Part shown: in pieces, positions 58,656 through 64,000 of the stretch
Numbering within the stretch: position 1 is the stretch's first letter
How the letters are laid out: every line of letters starts with the position of its first letter
Source of the DNA: Haliotis asinina
Lineage: Eukaryota > Mollusca > Gastropoda > Lepetellida > Haliotidae
NCBI RefSeq assembly: GCF_037392515.1
Contig: NC_090288.1
Location: 55,661,673-55,725,672 of the forward strand
Length of the DNA stretch: 64,000 bases
Direction of reading: 5' to 3'
Position numbers and translations under genes: made by a program
Notes under the pieces: model-generated
Told to the model about the DNA's origin: nothing
Database searches by the model: none
What the model saw: only the letters and a program-made list of their open reading frames with translations

Positions 58656-58909
58656 ACTCATGTAACGTTAGGACAAGAGTGTAAGCTAATTCAACCTGAT
58701 GTGGTTCAACAATATTCAACGTAAAGTGTTACCGAACAAAAACTCTCATCTTCATGAACTTGCGAACTTAAACTCATTTGGAGATTTCAGGTGCTGAATT
58801 TGTATGTTTGTAGTTAGTATGCTCTGTGAACATACATATGTATGACCTATTGGGTGATGAAAGTTCTGTGTGACTGTTTCCTAATACACTGACATTCTGG
58901 ACCAAACAA
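58656..58909. other. Left flank of transposase relic
   Basis: Non-coding. It may include part of the transposon, but no conserved block is readable. Confidence 0.4.
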
Positions 58910-59160
58910 ACTAAAAAACGTTTCTATCAGCGCCCAAAGTCAGCTCGAAATTTAACATGTGGGGTGGCATTTCTGTGTTAGGGGCAATGTCACTTTGTGT
59001 ATTTGAAGGGAATATGAACGGTGAACGCTACACAGATATTTTCGAGGGACAATTACCTTCATCTGTTCACGTGACAATTACTTTCATCTGCTCACGTGTT
59101 TCCAGTAGGACATCGACCCAAAATATTCGTCAAAGCATTCACTAATTTCTGATCATAATA
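58910..59160 (+). pseudogene. Tc1/mariner transposase relic 2
   Basis: The + strand shows KKRFYQRPK (58912 on), then in another frame MWGGISVLGAMSLCVFEGNM and NGERYTDIFEGQL (58957-59055). After a further frame change comes FQ-stop-DIDPKYSSKHS (59098-59140). The VWGGIS..FEG-MN--RY-DIL and FQ-DNDPKH-SK series is diagnostic of the central catalytic domain of Tc1/mariner transposases, and the Asp of the FQxDxDP motif is still present. About 80 codons survive with at least two frameshifts and a stop; the first catalytic block and the C-terminus are missing. It belongs to a different lineage from the relic at 4774-5414, whose equivalent motifs read MVWGAF and ARPHTA-like. Confidence 0.85.
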
Positions 59161-59220
59161 TATATAACCCAAATAGCAAGGAGGCCTACCATGACAGAGA
59201 GGCACCGTCCATCGTCCAGT

Positions 59221-59500
59221 CCCCACCTATAATACTCTACATAACAACCTCTCTGGTAGACCCCAGGTGTCACCAACTCTCCTCCTGTGTATGCTCTACA
59301 CAACAGTTACTCGGGTAGACGCCAGGTGTCAATAGCTCTCCTCCCGTGTATACTCTACGCAACAACCTCTCTGGTAGACGTCAGATGTCAACAGCTCTCC
59401 TCCTGTGTATACTCTACACAACAGCTACTCGGGTAGACGCCAGGTGTCAACAAGTCTCCTCCTGCATATGCTCCATACAACGACTACTCTGGTTAACACC
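59221..59500. repeat. 59-bp minisatellite, about 4.8 copies
   Basis: 59-bp unit: CCTCCTGTGTATACTCTACA, CAACAGCTACTCGGGTAGAC, GCCAGGTGTCAACAGCTCT. Boundaries at 59340, 59399 and 59458 give the exact period. Two subtypes (ACCTCTCTGGTAG and GCTACTCGGGTAG) alternate. Confidence 0.95.
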
Positions 59501-61399
59501 AATCCACTACAACCTACACGACGAATAGAACAGTAGACACTATGCGACAAGCATTTTCCACCTGCATACCGTGCACGACTGTTACCGGGTGTATCTCTAT
59601 CTATATTAGCCATAGCTGGATGTTAGAATCTATGTTGGATACTGTTTATACACCAGTTACTTTATAAATGTATACAACCCATCGGTACAATATAGTGCTG
59701 TGGTGGATGTTGTTTATATCCACAGTCATGAGCTGTATATCCTATCGCTACAAATCGGGTACATATACTTATATCATGAGTCCATCTAGTTTACGTCTGG
59801 GCAACTCACTGACACCTACAATACAACGCGATTTGTGTCCATCTGACATTTTAACCGTGGACCGTTCAGAGAGTGAAGCAGGATACGTCGTTGATTACGA
59901 CCTCTTTAGTGGCTTTACCAACTTGTTGCCCAAAAAACGATGTCGAATAACGTGTATTTACCAATTAAAAGCATTATAACTGACATGTTGATGGATTACC
60001 TTGGTATTACGAGGCCAATATGCAGACAAAAAAATGCAACTATTTCTAGATTTCTGTGGGCAGGGTATAAAATCACTTCATGTACATGAACTGTATAGAC
60101 ATTATTTTGATAGATGACTTTCCAAACTTGTAACTGTAAATTACTCAATCTTCATATTCGTTGTCCCCTGGATATGCTAAAATGTCGACCCTCCCCAGGT
60201 ACGAACCACCCCTTAGTTTACTTATTGATCCTTACACATACAACCATGCTGCCAGTCAAGCTAAATTACACATTGGCGTGACTGGAAAATAAACTCGAGC
60301 TTTCATATCCTTTTTTCCTTAGACAACCCAATAGGTCGAGATTGAATCAATGGCAGAGGGAGTGGAGCGTGGGCGAACGTCTTGTGGAGTGATCTTACGG
60401 GTGTATGCGTCTTCTCGATGGTGGCGGGTTGCTACCAGACAAGCACATGGTATCTTGTTCTTGATAAAGATTAGCACACAGGTCGATGATCGCCCTGGGG
60501 GACCATTAAAGATCGATATGACCATTTATAGACAGCAACTAAAAGTATTTACAAACCAACAACTATTCCTGGCTAATAATATAGATTGGACAAATATTGT
60601 ATAGCTGCTTCTTCAAGTCGGTGGCATTATGCAACATCGTACAGGTTGTCGTAAGTAGAGGATTATTACGTGCGGCAGAGTAAATGTCACCACGACATAA
60701 TGATGGATCTGGCCAGTGCATAACAGTCCGTTCACTTGCTGGATTACAATTATGCATGCATATCACCAACACAGGTTATCACAAGCGTTCGCAGCGTACA
60801 AACCAGGTACTTGTACATTGAAAATTGATATTGCTATTTATGAAATAGTAAACATACAGATGTGTGTGAAGCACAATATGATATTAGTAACATTATACAG
60901 AGCCGATGAAAAAACAAAAGAAACGTCAAAATATCAATTTCAAAACTTTTCGAAATGTTTTGAATTCACCATTAGCCAACTCTGGTTAATGCATTGTATA
61001 TATCAAACTGTCAAAAACACAAAACCAATATAAGGTTACATGCCGACAGACCAACAGATTTCGCTATGGTCCTATTCTTTGACATCAGATCAGGCCGTTG
61101 ACATTTTATTTATAGAAATTGATAATGAAAATCTGTACTATACTTGCACTTACCTTGTAATTCTAAAATAAATGCGTATGTGTAATATAACACATACATC
61201 ACGTTTCATTGAAAGACATAGCCACATTTATTACTGCGCATTCGTTATGCAATGTTACCATGGAAAACGCCTACTCTATGTCTTGCTTCTTGAACAACTG
61301 ATACAGTCATATTCTATCTTTATTCCAGTTGACAAATAGTTTTACCTTAGGCTCAAAGATTCATTTTTTTATCTGTCTTTTTCTTTTATCTTGATTGTA
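59501..61399. other. No recognisable feature
   Basis: Short ORFs up to 105 codons; none shows a motif I know. Confidence 0.55.
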
Positions 61400-62010
61400 T
61401 AGCACATTTGCACTCAGACTTCCCGTTCTCGGTGTCGTTGGTTCCGTACCAACCGATCTCTTGGGGCAGATTAGAGAGCGCCCGTGAGTACAGCCTCTCT
61501 GTGTTAAGCATCTGGCTGCAGCGTGGGGAAGGCTACATATTCTTGGTGGGTTCGACTGGGCAGTGTTTCCTGGTGGAAGTCCCATTCGCTGTCTGGGCTG
61601 CGTGTAGAGGGAGGGAGCAAAGGATACCAAACCTGATGGTGCGCTTCCCCAACCTCACTCTACCATGGTCATCCGAACTCACTGTGATACGTTTAAAAAA
61701 ACAAATTGTGATAATTATTCGTTCATATAGCACATTAATCCACTTCAGGACACGTCATGCTCTAAGCGTACAATATACGCGTACAATGTATTTGAGATAG
61801 CAAGACTGTCTTGAAAGGCACTTTGACGCAGATGGGTTTTGAGGTTCGAAGAAATCAAAAGTTTGAAACTGATAAAGTGGAATCTGTTTCAATCCACTAC
61901 TGCATCATAAGCAAAGGATCGTTGACCACAGACAGCAGATTTCACAGATGGAACTTTCAAGAGAAGGTTATAATCTTGTTGGTTTGCATTCTGTAATGGA
62001 ATGGTAGAGC
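61400..62010. other. GC-richer island, unidentified, possibly a repeat fragment
   Basis: 61430-61680 is visibly richer in G and C than its surroundings and holds the longest non-repeat ORF in the window (130 codons, 61408-61800, +) with overlapping minus-strand ORFs. The translation matches nothing I recognise. The following 61715-62010 part has a GATGGGTTTTGAGG .. TTTCACAGATGGAAC layout reminiscent of a dispersed metazoan repeat. Exon or transposon scrap cannot be separated by eye. Confidence 0.35.
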
Positions 62011-62085
62011 CTCTGATAAGCATCGAAAGACTGGGTCTCTTATAGCTGATTCTCTGTCGGACTGGCAGGAAGTTTGAGTCACGCA

Positions 62086-62222
62086 GGAGTGAGTGAGTTT
62101 AGTTTTACACCGCGTTTTGCAATATTCTAGCAATATCAAGTAACACCGGTAATGAGCTTCTCACAGTTACCCATGTTGGGATTCGGACCCGGGTCTTCGG
62201 CGTAACGAGCGAACTACTACCC
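62086..62222 (-). repeat. SINE-A, inverted, nearly full length
   Basis: GAGTGAGTGAGTTTAGTTTT, ACACCGCGTTTTGCAATATT, CTAGCAATATCAAG, GGGATTCGGACCCGGGTCTT, CGGCGTAACGAGCGAAC. The final part of the head is cut where SINE-D begins. Confidence 0.93.
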
Positions 62223-62600
62223 GATCCTACTACCATGTTATTACGAAGCTCAGGTAACAATCAGGTGAAGTTAAGCAAAGACGGGCGCGGACAGTGCTCG
62301 GATGGGTGACCGGAAGCTTAACGCCTGAGAGTTTCTAGGACTTCAGTCCTGCCTCACATGAAGCACATGTGGTCTTACCTTAGGTAACTGAGTTTGTTCA
62401 CAATTGCCTCTGTTCACCCAGCAGAAAATGGGTACCCGGTGGAATAAGTCATGTGACTCTAACCTTCTAGTGCCTAACAGGCAGCTTGGGTTATCAGGGG
62501 TAATAGTATGCCTACTTGGACTGCTATCGCTATGAGCATTCACCTCGTGAGTGGAGTTTGCCGCAATATAAATGCACGTATTATTATTAGTAGTAATACT
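62223..62600 (+). repeat. SINE-D: 5S-rRNA-derived SINE
   Basis: The head is 5S-rRNA-like. GAAGTTAAGC (62267, box A) and GGATGGGTGACCG (62300, box C region) lie 33 bp apart, exactly as in animal 5S rRNA, with CGGGC and AGT-CT-GGATGGG in between. The 5S part breaks down after GACCG, so this is not a 5S gene. The body has CTGTTCACCCAGCAG then AAAATGGGTACCCGG, followed by a GCAATATAAATGCACG end and a TTA/TAG-rich tail. This is the architecture of 5S-headed (SINE3-class) SINEs. Body block and tail are shared with tRNA-headed SINE-C at 6632. Confidence 0.85.
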
Positions 62601-62954
62601 TACTTCTGAGAGCGAGTTTCGCTTACCGTCAGATATTAAGAATATCTGGTAAACACTTACTTAAATGGTTCTCTGAAATGTTTACTTATCATAGTTACAT
62701 GAAACGATTTTCGGAAGTTTCCATTCCTTCATTCCTGTTACCTCAATGCAAATTGAACCGACAATAAAACAAACGTATTTTTTGTATTTGTTAATTCAAC
62801 CTTGAGAATAGTACTGACACACATTTGTACCTGACCACAGCTATGGAGTACACATTACAATTATAATCACCAAGTCGTCGCTATTTTACTAACTTGCGTC
62901 GTATCAACAAAGGCACATTACATTCACAACACAATAAACACTCTTCCACTACAT
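62601..62954. other. No recognisable feature
   Basis: Nothing identified. Confidence 0.6.
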
Positions 62955-63108
62955 GAGGCGGTGGGGTAGCCTAGTGTTTAACGCGTCCGCTCGTCACGCC
63001 GAAGGTCTGCGTTCGATTCCACCCATGGGTAGAATAGGTGTATCCCATGTCGTGTGGCAACCAGAGTGGCGTTGCTGGAGTGGGGGTGTAAAATATACTC
63101 ACTAACTA
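62955..63108 (+). repeat. SINE-A, full length, head best preserved
   Basis: GGCGGTGGGGTAGCCTAGTG, TTTAACGCGTCCGCTCGTCA, CGCCGAAGGTCTGCGTTCGA, TTCCACCCATGGGTAGAATA, then a diverged body (GGCGTTGCTGGAGTGGGGGT) and ATACTCACTAACTAC tail. The A and B boxes look functional; the body suggests an old insertion or a subfamily. Confidence 0.92.
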
Positions 63109-63862
63109 CGCCATCAAAATTCGGAGGTGCAACTTGTAGGTCGCTGTTGTTCCAGCTAACAGATGTGCTTGGATGGAAGACATACTGGTTAATAACTGCG
63201 TCGTGGGGATTTAAAGAAATCGTCATGCAGAGGAAAGACATCCAGCTGTTTCTAAAGGATACAAATACACTTTCAAGTCAACGGGATCGAATCCAGCGTA
63301 ACAGCTACAGCAGTATAACGTTTCATTGAACTTTACACACATTATGATCACATCTTTTCTTTTTATCGAGCACACTTATCATAAAGACACAATTTCTTTA
63401 TTCTTGGTTACAATAAAGTTTCCAGGACGTAAATATAATTTTGGTTTATATCAAAGACCGGATATATGTGTCGTAATGAGAGACTACATATGTCGATATC
63501 GTGAGACACGGTCGTAATGTCGTTATAACAAGAGAAAATTCAAAGTTCAACGCACACACTTGAAATTACCACTGTTAAGATTGCGGATTGAGGCCAATTG
63601 CTTCTTGTTAATGGCCGAAAAAACATCATTTCATACAGTGAAACGTTAACTGCCTTGGTGGTAAAGGAGGTGCTGCTGCACTGGGACAAGCAACATCATT
63701 ACATCACGTGATCACCTGGTAGTCCTTCAGTCCTGGTGGACTTCAATACGTACGTTGGATACAGCGCATCTGCAAACATGAAACATGGAGAACACGACGG
63801 AATGCATAAACTGAAAACTTGCTGTAAACAGAACGGAACCATCTCTATCTCCAATATCGACC
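63109..63862. other. No recognisable feature
   Basis: Nothing identified. Confidence 0.6.
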
Positions 63863-63925
63863 TCTTGTGTTTGTGTGTGTTTGCGCGCGCGTGAGAGAGA
63901 GAGGGGGAGAGAGAGAGAGACAGAT
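63863..63925. repeat. Compound GT/GC/GA microsatellite
   Basis: TTGTGTTTGTGTGTGTTTGC, GCGCGCGTGAGAGAGAGAGG, GGGAGAGAGAGAGAGACAGA. A GT run changes to GC and then to a purine-only GA tract, which can form triplex DNA. Confidence 0.92.
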
Positions 63926-64000
63926 AGAGAATAAAATGTCATCAAAACGTCATTCGAGTAAAGGAGTACGAGGAGAAAACTGTTGTAGTGTGGGTGGATG

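Noticed and set aside
62260..62315. 5S rRNA gene
   Set aside because: Only the internal promoter part matches; sequence upstream and after GACCG is not 5S. Better explained as a SINE head.
62955..63020. tRNA-Asp gene (and all other SINE-A heads)
   Set aside because: A/B boxes are present but the acceptor stem cannot close and a SINE body follows; there are many copies in the window.

Overview
This window is eukaryotic, non-coding and repeat-rich, and it almost certainly comes from a gastropod mollusc, most likely an abalone (Haliotis) or a close vetigastropod. The basis is about 22 copies of one tRNA-derived SINE. It has a tRNA-Asp-like head with a GGTTCGATTCC B box, a body ending in GGAATATTGCTAAAAGCGGC, and a CACTCACTCAC tail. 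A second SINE family carries the same tail. I recognise both from abalone-type sequence, but this is recall and not a search. No intact protein-coding gene is visible; nearly all ORFs are short chance ORFs or read-throughs of tandem repeats.

Layout. 1-7 kb: dispersed SINEs, two small minisatellites, a dead Tc1-type transposase (4774-5414), a LINE reverse-transcriptase scrap (6190-6362) and a tRNA-headed SINE with a (TTA)n-like tail (6632-6881). 7.3-8.4 kb: a long inverted repeat, one arm of which has expanded to 44 copies of a 12-bp unit. 9-10 kb: a 50-bp minisatellite. 10-20 kb: mostly featureless AT-rich DNA, with one 260-bp direct duplication near 15 kb and one possible exon at 18.2-18.4 kb. 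21-28 kb: arrays of 29-, 64- and 30-bp units; the 64-bp array is the largest (about 2.7 kb) and has higher-order structure. 32.7-35.3 kb: a 52-bp array running into a related 41-bp array. 36.1-43.8 kb: two related segments of 3.5 and 2.3 kb. Each carries the first 25 or so codons of a THAP zinc-finger protein on the + strand; in the first copy a TATA box and an ETS/CRE site lie upstream. 45-47 kb: a 34-bp array. 47-64 kb: more SINEs, hairpin (MITE-like) elements, a possible Penelope-type hammerhead relic (52.4 kb), a second Tc1/mariner relic (58.9-59.2 kb), a 59-bp minisatellite and a 5S-rRNA-derived SINE (62.2-62.6 kb).

The sequences do not form a working pathway. The window records transposition, tandem expansion and gene conversion. 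Tandem arrays make up roughly a sixth of it. The best leads are the duplicated THAP promoter/first exon with a near-identical conversion tract, the 5S-headed SINE, the inverted repeat in which one arm keeps the single ancestral satellite unit, and the hammerhead-like fold.
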